This document shows positions 1 to 5,491 of a stretch of DNA of 6,210 bases, piece by piece; positions within the stretch are counted from its first letter, which is position 1, and the number at the start of each line of letters is the position of its first letter. A program made the position numbers and the translations under genes. This DNA is from an uncultured Eubacteriaceae bacterium. GTDB lineage: Bacteria > Bacillota > Clostridia > Lachnospirales > CAG-274. The notes beneath the pieces were generated by a model. The model was not told the DNA's origin, searched no databases, and was given only the letters and a program-made list of their open reading frames with translations. Location of the stretch: contig CALIRN010000221.1 in the NCBI GenBank assembly GCA_938042265.1, positions 1 through 6,210 of the forward strand, in the 5' to 3' direction.

Positions 1-909
1 GCGGATTTAGGCTTGAGCCCTGAATTTAACCATAAATTTTGGCGGGATTTCAGAAAGGCAGTAAAATCTGCCAATCCAAAGGCAATTATTCTTGCGGAGC
101 ATTATGGTGACCCAAAGGAATGGCTTAAGGGCGACCAGTGGGATACGGTTATGAATTATGATGCCTTTATGGAGCCTATTACGTGGTTTCTGACAGGTAT
201 GGAAAAGCACAGTGAAGCTGCTGACGAGGGCATGTATAACAATGCGGCGTCATTTGAAGGAGCAATGAGATATTACAGCGCAAGATTTTCCTACGAAAGC
301 CTGAGCGTTGCAATGAATGAGCTTTCCAATCACGACCATTCACGTTTTCTGACAAGAACAAACAGGCAGATAGGCAGGCTGCACACAGTAGGCGGAGTAA
401 AGGCTGACGAGGGAGTCAGCAGAGAGGTTATGAAGCTTGCGATAACAATGCAGATGACATGGAGAGGTGCCCCTACTATTTACTACGGCGATGAGGTCGG
501 TGTTACCGGTTGGACGGATCCGGATAACAGACGCCCGTTTCCGTGGGGTAATGAGGATAAGGATATTTTTGCCTATTATAAGGCAATGATTGCAATACAC
601 AAAAAATATAAATCTATAGCAACAGGTTCTCTTGACTATCTTCATCTTGACTATGGTCTTATTTGCTGCGGAAGGTGGAATAATGAGGAAAAGCTTGCGG
701 TAATAGTAAACAACAATGACAGTATGTATTCCCTTGATGTGCCTGTATGGCGGATGGAAATGCTTAACGGAGAAAGAATGTACAGGATTATTGAGTCTGC
801 CGCAGAGGGATATGATTCAGAGGCAGTGGAGTATGCTGTCAGTGATGGTGTTGTGCATATTGATGTAAAGCCCAAAACATCCGTTGTACTGGTAAATACG
901 ATAAAATAG
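1..909 (+). CDS. Glycoside hydrolase family 13 (alpha-amylase/cyclomaltodextrinase-like), 5'-truncated by window edge
   Basis: This is the C-terminal 302 residues of an alpha-glucan-hydrolysing enzyme; the reading frame is open from base 1, so the true start lies outside the window. The visible part covers the second half of the catalytic (beta/alpha)8 barrel. It contains the general acid Glu (about residue 33, context ILAEHYGDP), the conserved region IV Asp (about residue 112, LSNHDHSRF), and WRGAPTIYYGDEVG followed by DPDNRRPFPWG, which is typical of neopullulanase/cyclomaltodextrinase relatives. The nucleophile Asp should lie just upstream of base 1. From about residue 215 a beta-rich C domain follows and ends normally at TAG. 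No signal peptide can be judged. Family knowledge suggests hydrolysis of alpha-1,4 (perhaps alpha-1,6) linkages in maltodextrins; exact specificity cannot be told. A small, now broken gene begins 10 bp downstream. Confidence 0.93.
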   Translation, partial: ADLGLSPEFNHKFWRDFRKAVKSANPKAIILAEHYGDPKEWLKGDQWDTVMNYDAFMEPITWFLTGMEKHSEAADEGMYNNAASFEGAMRYYSARFSYESLSVAMNELSNHDHSRFLTRTNRQIGRLHTVGGVKADEGVSREVMKLAITMQMTWRGAPTIYYGDEVGVTGWTDPDNRRPFPWGNEDKDIFAYYKAMIAIHKKYKSIATGSLDYLHLDYGLICCGRWNNEEKLAVIVNNNDSMYSLDVPVWRMEMLNGERMYRIIESAAEGYDSEAVEYAVSDGVVHIDVKPKTSVVLVNTIK

Positions 910-919
910 AGGGGATAAA

Positions 920-1228
920 ATGAACAATTTAAAGACGGAAACAAGAAAAAACACCGTACAGTCGGTGTGTTGCAGTAGTGCTGATTGCTATTGTGGCAGG
1001 GCTTTTCCATCTGTTGACTGACTACAGCCTGTACTATTTTTACTGGTAATAATATTTATGTGGAAGTGCTCATATAATTATCAGTTATTCAGATGAGCTT
1101 AATAATTTGTTAAAAAATAATTTCGGGCAGCTTTGGAGCTGTAAGATGCTCTTGGAAACATGGCAGGTAAAAATTTTGAGAAACAGTCCTATGATTGGGT
1201 GGTAAAGTTTCCGTTAAAGTTTATATGT
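920..1228 (+). pseudogene. Decayed small membrane-protein gene downstream of the GH13 gene
   Basis: A good start signal (GAGGGG, then ATG at 920) opens a frame beginning MNNLKTETRK that soon loses its sense and stops at 1019-1021. The +1 frame, entered near the A-run at 946-951, gives a convincing transmembrane helix (about 969-1010, VAVVLIAIVAGLF) followed by LTDYSLYYFYW and two stops at 1047-1052. Further protein-like pieces lie in other frames: SYSDELNNLLKNNFGQLW around 1081-1136, and MAGKNFEKQSYDWVVKFPLK from 1160 to the TAA at 1226-1228. The simplest reading is one or more indels in a former gene cotranscribed with the GH13 gene. The family is not recognised. A functional 33-residue product from the first frame, or a ribosomal frameshift at the A-run, cannot be excluded. 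Confidence 0.5.
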
Positions 1229-1229
1229 T

Positions 1230-1264
1230 AATTAAAGGGTGAATTTTATATTCACCCTTTAATT
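1230..1264. terminator. Intrinsic, probably bidirectional terminator
   Basis: Perfect 14-bp inverted repeat (arms 1230-1243 and 1251-1264, AATTAAAGGGTGAA and its complement) around a 7-base loop. The AAA and TTT ends of the arms supply a U-rich 3' end in either direction. It sits between the plus-strand GH13 region and the convergent ispE, so it can end both transcripts. Confidence 0.8.
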
Positions 1265-1287
1265 GTCAGTTTGGTTATAAGTTGGTG

Positions 1288-1332
1288 TTTAGCTTGCCAG
1301 GAACCGCTTTGTGCGCTTCTTGGCAGGCTAAA
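1288..1332 (+). repeat. Long imperfect hairpin just past the ispE stop codon
   Basis: Arms 1288-1303 and 1317-1332 are complementary over 16 positions around a 13-base loop. Two of the pairs are G.U wobbles when read as plus-strand RNA but A.C mismatches on the minus strand, which favours a plus-strand transcript. There is no clear U-run on either side, so it is not a textbook terminator. It may help ispE termination, stabilise a 3' end, or be a dispersed hairpin repeat. Confidence 0.55.
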
Positions 1333-1334
1333 TA

Positions 1335-2204
1335 TTACCGCTCATTAAAAATTGTAGTCAGATAAACCTCTTTAACGTGGAAAACCCGTCTTATTTCCTT
1401 TAAGGCTGCAAGTCCTTTTTCATAGCTTTCATAAAAACCGAAAACCGTAGGACCGCTGCCGCTCATCATACTTCCGATAGCTGCCATCTCAAGCATTTTG
1501 TTTTTGATATCCGCAATAATGGGATAATTTTTTATTGTGACGCTTTCAAGCACATTGCACATACCATAGGCAATAGACTTAATGTCGCCCTTTTCGATAT
1601 TCTCAACCATTGCATCAATGTCGGGGTGCGTTGTAATGTTGCTTAAATCAAGGTTTTTAAATACTGCCGCTGTGGATACGTTTATGTTTGGCTTGCACAG
1701 CAATACAAAGCAGTTTGGAAAAGGTTTAAGTCTTGTCAGCTTTTCTCCTATGCCCTCGGCAAGCACAGTACCGCGCATTATACAATAGGGTACATCGGCT
1801 CCAAGCTCCTTGCCTATGGAAAGCATTTCCTCAATGGAAAGTGACAAGTCAAATAAGCGGTTCATACCTATGATAACTGCCGCACAATCCGAGCTGCCTC
1901 CTGCAAGCCCTGCCGCTACGGGTATTGTTTTTGTTAAATCCATGGCAACGCCCTCTGTTATATTATAGCGGTTGCGTATTAAATCTGCGGCTTTGTACAT
2001 CAGGTTTCGCTTATCTGTGGGCAGCCAGTTAAGGTTACTGGTCAGCTCTATTTTATCCTCATCTATTCTTTTAATAAATATGTTGTCGCAAAGGTTTACC
2101 GTCTGCATTATCATTCTGAGCTCGTGATAGCCGTCCTCACGTTTGCCAAGTACATCAAGTGCGGTGTTAATTTTTGCTCTTGCTTTTAAATTAAGATATT
2201 TCAT
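1335..2204 (-). CDS. ispE: 4-diphosphocytidyl-2-C-methyl-D-erythritol kinase
   Basis: This cytoplasmic GHMP-family kinase phosphorylates the 2-hydroxyl of CDP-methylerythritol with ATP, a middle step of the MEP (non-mevalonate) route to isoprenoid precursors. The protein is 289 residues, the normal family length. It shows the N-terminal ARAKIN motif with the catalytic Lys (K11), then GKREDGYHEL, the GHMP ATP-binding loop PVAAGLAGGSSD at 95-106, catalytic Asp137 in GADVPY, and the C-terminal glycine-rich MSGSGPTVFG at 247-256. The ATG at 2204 is preceded by AAAGGAGG about 9 bases upstream and by a near-consensus promoter, so the start is secure. It is transcribed alone, away from the HypE-like gene and toward the terminator region at 1230-1332. 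All key residues are present. Confidence 0.97.
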   Translation of the reverse strand: MKYLNLKARAKINTALDVLGKREDGYHELRMIMQTVNLCDNIFIKRIDEDKIELTSNLNWLPTDKRNLMYKAADLIRNRYNITEGVAMDLTKTIPVAAGLAGGSSDCAAVIIGMNRLFDLSLSIEEMLSIGKELGADVPYCIMRGTVLAEGIGEKLTRLKPFPNCFVLLCKPNINVSTAAVFKNLDLSNITTHPDIDAMVENIEKGDIKSIAYGMCNVLESVTIKNYPIIADIKNKMLEMAAIGSMMSGSGPTVFGFYESYEKGLAALKEIRRVFHVKEVYLTTIFNER

Positions 2205-2233
2205 TTTGCTGCCTCCTTTGCGCTCTTTACTTA

Positions 2234-2262
2234 ATTATATCTTTTTTACCCATACAATTCAA
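2234..2262 (-). promoter_or_regulatory. Sigma-A-type promoter of ispE
   Basis: Read on the minus strand: -35 TTGAAT (2257-2262), 17-bp spacer, perfect -10 TATAAT (2234-2239). The predicted start is near 2227, giving a short leader of about 22 nt that carries the AAAGGAGG site of ispE. Confidence 0.8.
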
Positions 2263-2270
2263 GTATTGCC

Positions 2271-2299
2271 TTGCATTTTGACAAAATCGATGCTATTAT
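2271..2299 (+). promoter_or_regulatory. Candidate promoter of the HypE-like gene
   Basis: Extended -10 (TGC then TATTAT, 2294-2299) with a weak -35 TTGCAT 17 bp upstream (2271-2276). An alternative is TTGACA (2278-2283) with GATAAT (2303-2308), but that spacing is 19 bp. Either would give a leader of only about 15-25 nt before the GTG start. Confidence 0.5.
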
Positions 2300-2328
2300 T
2301 TTGATAATAATAACAGGGAGGTGTTATT

Positions 2329-3327
2329 GTGAAGATAGGCAAGCTTCCAAATGATGTGCTGGACAGATTAATACTTGCGCCCATAAAAAAATGGGGCATA
2401 AAGCGTAATGAGTCACTTACCTCTCCATCAGTGGGAGAGGATTGCGCAGCACTGAAATTAGGTGATGAAATATGTATGCTTTCCACTGACCCTATTACGG
2501 GAGCGGCGGAGGATATAGGTACTTTGGCGGTGCATATTAACTCCAACGATATTGCATCGGCAGGAGGTGAGGTTATAGGTTTAATGGTTACAACGCTGCT
2601 TCCTCCAAATATCACAGAGGAGGAAATTGCTGCCATTACAGAAAATCTGTATAAAAGTGCAAATGAGGCGGGTATTTCCATCCTTGGCGGACATACGGAA
2701 ATTACCGATGCGGTTACAAGACCCGTTATATCCTGTACTGCAATAGGCAAGGGAAAAAGGTTTGTGTCCTCAGGGGGCGCACAGGTAGGCGACAGCGTTA
2801 TTATGACAAAGTATGCGGCAATAGAGGGCAGCAGTATAATATACGGGGATTATAAGGAGTTCTGGGCTGACAAGCTGACAGAGGAGGAAAAGAAGCAGTG
2901 CGAGAGCTTTTCTGCTATGCTTTCCGTTGTGCCTGAGGGCAAAATTGCGGAACAGATGGGTGCAACCTCTATGCACGATGTTACCGAGGGAGGTATTTTA
3001 GGTGCCTGTCACGAGATTGCGGAGTGCGCAGGTGTGGGTATTACTGTCTATAAGGACAGAGTACCTGTTATGCCTGTGACGGAAAAACTGTGCAAGGGCT
3101 GCGGTGTAAATCCATTAAGGCTTATTTCCAGCGGCTCAATGCTTATAACCGCACCAAATCCAAAGGAGGTTATATCGGCACTTGAAAAAGAGGGGATTAA
3201 GGCAACGATAATCGGTGTAATTACAGAGGGTGAAAGGCTTATTGAGGATGATGGCAAAATTAAGCCGCTTACTCCCCCTGAGGCTGATGAACTGTATGTT
3301 GTCGCGGAGGGGATAAAGGCAAAGTAA
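2329..3327 (+). CDS. AIR synthase/HypE-like protein lacking the HypE C-terminal cysteine
   Basis: A 332-residue protein of the PurM/HypE/SelD/ThiL ATP-binding superfamily. In order: an acidic N-terminal GEDCAAL (36-42), STDPITG (52-58), NDIASAGGE (73-81), GGHTEITD (120-127), then in the C-terminal domain MHDVTEGGILGA (215-226) and SSGSML (267-272). Length and order match HypE, which dehydrates the carbamoyl group on its C-terminal cysteine to the cyanide ligand of NiFe hydrogenases. Here the C-terminus reads VVAEGIKAK with no cysteine, and no hyp genes are nearby, so a hydrogenase-maturation role is unlikely. It belongs with the HypE-like paralogues of unknown substrate found in clostridia. 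The GTG start is fixed by GGGAGG (2316-2321). It is divergent from ispE and convergent with the XRE gene. Confidence 0.85.
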   Translation: MKIGKLPNDVLDRLILAPIKKWGIKRNESLTSPSVGEDCAALKLGDEICMLSTDPITGAAEDIGTLAVHINSNDIASAGGEVIGLMVTTLLPPNITEEEIAAITENLYKSANEAGISILGGHTEITDAVTRPVISCTAIGKGKRFVSSGGAQVGDSVIMTKYAAIEGSSIIYGDYKEFWADKLTEEEKKQCESFSAMLSVVPEGKIAEQMGATSMHDVTEGGILGACHEIAECAGVGITVYKDRVPVMPVTEKLCKGCGVNPLRLISSGSMLITAPNPKEVISALEKEGIKATIIGVITEGERLIEDDGKIKPLTPPEADELYVVAEGIKAK

Positions 3328-3468
3328 AATCAAGGGAAGCATTAAGAATATTTTTTGTCAGTTATTATTTTAACCAAGTAAGGAAGTCCCCCGTCTATAT
3401 AGGCAGTTGGAGTTACTTATTTTTCAGTAGGAGTACAAGATCCTGCTGAAAAATGCTACGAAAGCAAC

Positions 3469-3514
3469 ACTTGGTTATGAGTACGTAGCGTAAGCGGAGT
3501 ACGAATATCCTTGA
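3469..3514 (+). repeat. Copy 1 of a 46-nt direct repeat within the structured element
   Basis: It aligns without gaps to 3565-3610 with 35 of 46 positions identical, at a 96-nt period. Conserved blocks are TTGGTTATG, TAC, AGCGTAA and TACGAATAT. A small helix CGTA/TACG (3489-3492 with 3500-3503) is kept in both copies. Confidence 0.85.
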
Positions 3515-3564
3515 CCTGAGCAGCAAGACTTACATCTCTTTAGGTATGAGGTGCCTGCTATAGT

Positions 3565-3610
3565 ATTTGGTTATGCTTACAAAGCGTAAATTGATTACGA
3601 ATATTCTTAA
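3565..3610 (+). repeat. Copy 2 of the 46-nt direct repeat
   Basis: Partner of 3469-3514. Here the small helix is CGTAA/TTACG (3585-3589 with 3595-3599), extended by one pair because the changed base keeps complementarity. The 3' end of this copy forms the right arm of the outer 12-bp helix. Confidence 0.85.
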
Positions 3611-3636
3611 AATATTCCCCATGATTTTTCAGATTG

Positions 3637-3849
3637 TTAAAAATTAGTTTCTTTTTTATTGGTTCTGTTTAATATATAATCCACTGAGACATTGTGAAAA
3701 TTGGCAAGCTTTATTAAAATTTCTGTAGGTATATCCAACTCGCCCCTCTCATAATTACTGTAAACCCTCTGGCTGCAGTTAAGGATTTTCGAAATTTCAG
3801 TTTGTGTCATATCTGCATCTTCCCTTAAATTTCTTATTCTGATATACAT
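3637..3849 (-). CDS. Small XRE-family (HTH_3) transcriptional regulator
   Basis: A 70-residue protein consisting almost only of a Cro/CI-type helix-turn-helix: IRNLREDADMTQTEISKILN, then the recognition-helix region CSQRVYSNYERGELDIP and the closing ILIKLANFHNVSVDYILNR. Nothing follows except a short charged tail, so it lacks any sensor or oligomerisation domain. Such minimal proteins usually dimerise and bind short palindromes. ATG at 3849 has AAAAAAGGAG about 7 bases upstream. It faces away from the Imm/patatin operon, with nearly 600 bp of non-coding DNA between. Inference: it is the best local candidate to bind the inverted repeats at 3871-3884, 4159-4175 or 4405-4425. Family assignment is firm; targets are unproven. 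Confidence 0.9.
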   Translation of the reverse strand: MYIRIRNLREDADMTQTEISKILNCSQRVYSNYERGELDIPTEILIKLANFHNVSVDYILNRTNKKETNF

Positions 3850-3870
3850 ATATTTACTCCTTTTTTGTTA

Positions 3871-3884
3871 TACATACAAATGTA
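3871..3884. promoter_or_regulatory. Possible operator upstream of the XRE gene
   Basis: Perfect inverted repeat TACAT-ACAA-ATGTA placed 22 bp upstream of the XRE start, where its promoter should be. It fits autoregulation by a small XRE dimer but is short and AT-rich. I see no strong -35/-10 pair, only a poor TATAAC-like -10 on the minus strand at 3867-3872. Confidence 0.35.
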
Positions 3885-4150
3885 AGAAAGACTTTTTTGT
3901 GAACAAAATATAGAGGCACGAATAAACACAGCTAACGGCTGAAATATGATTGCATCAGAAAATAACCGGCTTTTAATAGGCAGATCTGACAAATAGGCCG
4001 ATTATTGTTTGATTGGGTGTTGTCGAATATTCAAAAACACCAAGTTTTTCCTGAAGCAGACATAAAAAATATAACTTATTAATTTGTACTTTTGTCCTAA
4101 ATAAAGCCTGTAAATGTTAACGATATTATAGATTATTCTGATTTAAGCTA
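3885..4150. other. Gene-free AT-rich intergenic stretch
   Basis: No coding frame with a ribosome binding site was found on either strand. The segment holds small local hairpins (TGAT/ATCA around 3949-3959) and the terminator-like hairpin listed at 4016-4049. Base composition is more AT-rich than ispE or the HypE-like gene. A small RNA ending at 4049 is possible, but no promoter for it is evident. Confidence 0.6.
4016..4049 (+). terminator. Weak terminator-like hairpin
   Basis: GGTGTT (4016-4021) pairs with AACACC (4036-4041) over a 14-base loop, and AAG then T5 follows (4045-4049). This is plus-strand terminator geometry, but the stem is short and no gene upstream on this strand needs it. 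Confidence 0.35.
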
Positions 4151-4179
4151 TTGACTTTTAGCGGAATATCCGCTATAAT
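4151..4179 (+). promoter_or_regulatory. Near-consensus sigma-A promoter upstream of the Imm/patatin operon
   Basis: -35 TTGACT (4151-4156), exactly 17 bp, then perfect -10 TATAAT (4174-4179); predicted start near 4186. It is the strongest plus-strand promoter in the right half of the window. It would give a leader of about 255 nt before the ATG at 4441. Confidence 0.85.
4159..4175. promoter_or_regulatory. Operator 1: 7-3-7 inverted repeat in the promoter spacer
   Basis: Perfect palindrome TAGCGGA-ATA-TCCGCTA filling the spacer between -35 and -10 and touching the -10. The position and shape are those of a repressor operator for an XRE/phage-type regulator; bound protein would block RNA polymerase. 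A close copy lies at 4405-4425. Confidence 0.75.
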
Positions 4180-4186
4180 AAATTAC

Positions 4187-4286
4187 AAGAAATGCAAACT
4201 TAATCATTTCTTCGGGATAATTGAATTTTTTTGACTGTTCAATCGACAAGACGGTCTGTTAAACAGTTGCCTATATTCGATATAGG
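4187..4286 (+). promoter_or_regulatory. Structured leader: three hairpins
   Basis: Starting at the predicted transcript end: AAGAAATG/CATTTCTT (4187-4194 with 4205-4212), ATTGAA/TTCAAT (4220-4225 with 4238-4243), and a perfect 7-bp hairpin CCTATAT-TCG-ATATAGG (4270-4286). A T7 run at 4226-4232 follows the first hairpin at some distance. No coding frame is seen. It does not match a riboswitch I know. Confidence 0.45.
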
Positions 4287-4356
4287 TTAACTTCAGCAGT
4301 CCATAAAAATAGGATATCTTTCTCCTTGAAGCAGCGAAGAAAAGGTTTTATATATG

Positions 4357-4385
4357 TTGAAGGGCAGTTTATTAAAGTTTATATT
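4357..4385 (+). promoter_or_regulatory. Candidate second promoter close to the operon
   Basis: -35 TTGAAG (4357-4362), 17-bp spacer, -10 TATATT (4380-4385). The predicted start near 4392 lies just ahead of operator 2, which would then occupy the early transcribed region. Confidence 0.5.
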
Positions 4386-4404
4386 ATCCAAAAAAATATT
4401 TTTC

Positions 4405-4425
4405 TTTAGCGCAAAATCCGCTAAA
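4405..4425. promoter_or_regulatory. Operator 2 / hairpin abutting the ribosome binding site
   Basis: Inverted repeat TTTAGCG and CGCTAAA with a 7-base centre. Aligned to the region of operator 1 (4157-4177) it matches 18 of 21 positions. It directly precedes the AAAGGAGG site (4425-4432), so it can act as a DNA operator, as an RNA hairpin near the ribosome binding site, or both. Confidence 0.65.
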
Positions 4426-4440
4426 AAGGAGGCTGATGAT

Positions 4441-4650
4441 ATGGAAAGTTTTATATCTTTGATTGTCATTTTGATTGTCATTTCAATCGCTGCTGCAATT
4501 TATTTTATACCAACTATAATTGCTTTTTCCCAAGACAGGGTAAATAAGGGTGCAATTTTTTGCATGAATTTATTTCTGGGGTGGGCATTTATAGGCTGGG
4601 TTGTAGCGCTTATATGGGCAGTAAAGGAACCGGATAACGGTGTCAGCTAG
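4441..4650 (+). CDS. Superinfection-immunity (T4 Imm-like) two-TM membrane protein
   Basis: A 69-residue, very hydrophobic protein with helix 1 at about 5-28 (ISLIVILIVISIAAAIYFIP) and helix 2 at about 38-61. The motif YFIPTIIAF, then a short charged loop, then GAIFCMNLFLGWAFIGWVVALIWA matches the superinfection-immunity family, whose T4 member Imm hinders DNA entry by a second phage; bacterial homologues are mostly uncharacterised. I chose ATG 4441 over an in-frame ATG at 4354 because AAAGGAGG lies 8 bases upstream and the longer version would translate operator 2. The frame ends with TAG at 4648-4650, overlapping the next gene's GTG by 11 bp, so translational coupling is likely. The first helix is encoded partly by a 12-bp tandem duplication (4458-4481). 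Confidence 0.82.
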   Translation: MESFISLIVILIVISIAAAIYFIPTIIAFSQDRVNKGAIFCMNLFLGWAFIGWVVALIWAVKEPDNGVS

Positions 4651-5491
4651 AATAAAACTTGGGTTGGTATTATCGGGAGGAATAGCAAAGGGAGCTTATC
4701 AGCTTGGATTTTTAAATGCTTTGAAACTCCATAATATGTTTGAAATTGTTGCTGTTTCTTCTGCTTCCATCGGCACTCTGAACGCATACGCTTTTTGTTG
4801 CGATAAGCTTGTAACTGCAAATAAAATATGGAAGTCCATTGATGAAAAGAACCCTATAAGTGCCTATAAAAAAATTATCAGAGAGAGATTAATATACAGC
4901 ATTATCGATGAGGTTTGCCTATGTGATGATTATATATCAACTGATTTGTATACGGTTTGTATGTCATCAAAAAGCTTTAAGCCGATATATATCCATATTA
5001 ACAGCTTAGATTACAAATACATAGCAAGGGTGCTTAAAGCTTCTGTATCTATGGCGGCAATTATGAAGCCTGTGTTAATTGACGGAGTAAATTACTACGA
5101 TGGCGCCATTGTTGATAATACGCCCATTTATCCTATACTTAAGCATCAAATGGATTTAATTATATCTGTGCAATTTGACGGATATATTCCCAATTACTCA
5201 TTAGCTCCTTATAATTGTCCTGTTATGTATGTAAATTTGCAGAAGGATACTTTTAAAATCAACAGCCTTTCACTGGGCAGAAAATCTGTTTCCGATATGA
5301 TAGATTACGGATATAATGTGTCCGAGGATATTTTAACCAATTTGGAATGTAATTATTACAATCAATCAGACTTTATAGAATATATAAGAGCTTGTAATGA
5401 GCAAATGAACGTAGATAAAATGAGCGGTGATTATCTTGTCAGAAAAATCAACACTTTGTGTAAATTAATAAGGAAAGGTGATAATATTTGA
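4640..5491 (+). CDS. Patatin-like phospholipase
   Basis: A 283-residue serine acyl hydrolase of the patatin fold, expected to cleave fatty-acyl esters of membrane phospholipids. It has the oxyanion-hole loop SGGIAKG (12-18), the nucleophile elbow SASIG (S43 as nucleophile; the usual first Gly of GxSxG is Ser) followed by TLNA, the supporting ASVSMAAIMKPVLIDG (134-149), and the catalytic dyad Asp154 in DGA. No signal peptide or TM helix is visible, so it is probably cytosolic and acts on the inner membrane face. The GTG at 4640 lies within the end of the Imm-like gene, with AAAGGA about 11 bases upstream. Patatins are effectors in several antiphage systems (for example CapV in CBASS), but no cyclase or sensor gene is seen here. 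Length is normal for compact bacterial patatins. Confidence 0.92.
   Translation: MSARIKLGLVLSGGIAKGAYQLGFLNALKLHNMFEIVAVSSASIGTLNAYAFCCDKLVTANKIWKSIDEKNPISAYKKIIRERLIYSIIDEVCLCDDYISTDLYTVCMSSKSFKPIYIHINSLDYKYIARVLKASVSMAAIMKPVLIDGVNYYDGAIVDNTPIYPILKHQMDLIISVQFDGYIPNYSLAPYNCPVMYVNLQKDTFKINSLSLGRKSVSDMIDYGYNVSEDILTNLECNYYNQSDFIEYIRACNEQMNVDKMSGDYLVRKINTLCKLIRKGDNI

Larger units (their letters stand above)
3326..3629 (+). ncRNA. Candidate large structured RNA (class not recognised) filling a convergent intergenic gap
   Basis: The outer ends pair: AAAATCA 3326-3332 with 3622-3628, GGGAA 3334-3338 with 3615-3619, and a 12-bp helix 3342-3353 with 3599-3610, separated by small internal loops. Inside is a 9-bp helix (3371-3379 with 3469-3477). 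It encloses AAGTAA/TTACTT (3376-3381 with 3412-3417, competing in part), a 13-bp hairpin 3420-3432 with 3441-3453, and a TGCT/AGCA hairpin at 3454-3466. A further arm pairs AGCAG 3519-3523 with CTGCT 3555-3559 around CATCTC/GAGGTG (3533-3538 with 3548-3553). Wobbles in three helices are U.G on the plus strand but A.C on the minus strand. A T5 run closes the element. It starts inside the HypE-like stop codon and ends 7 bp before the XRE stop. I do not recognise it as RNase P, SRP, 6S, tmRNA or a common riboswitch. A MITE with about 28-bp imperfect terminal repeats is the main alternative. Confidence 0.6.

Noticed and set aside
651..1010. 119-codon minus-strand frame opposite the end of the GH13 gene
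   Set aside because: Shadow of the GH13 coding frame; Ser/Thr-rich composition without domains or a good start signal.
2259..2750. 163-codon open frame on the minus strand opposite the HypE-like gene
   Set aside because: Antisense to a clear conserved gene, no family features, and it runs through the promoter region.
3469..3610. CRISPR array suggested by the repeated 46-nt motif
   Set aside because: Only two imperfect copies, the intervening sequence takes part in helices, and no cas genes are present.
3328..3636. Known RNA classes (RNase P, SRP, 6S, tmRNA, HEARO/omega RNA, group II intron)
   Set aside because: The GGAAGTCC at 3382-3389 slightly recalls RNase P, but other signature elements of each class are missing and the fold differs.
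4354..4440. Upstream extension of the Imm-like gene to an ATG at 4354
   Set aside because: No ribosome binding site at 4354. The added residues would come from the promoter -10, operator 2 and the AAAGGAGG of the 4441 start.
4640..5491. CBASS system based on the patatin
   Set aside because: No CD-NTase cyclase or accessory genes in the window; the patatin alone does not establish CBASS.
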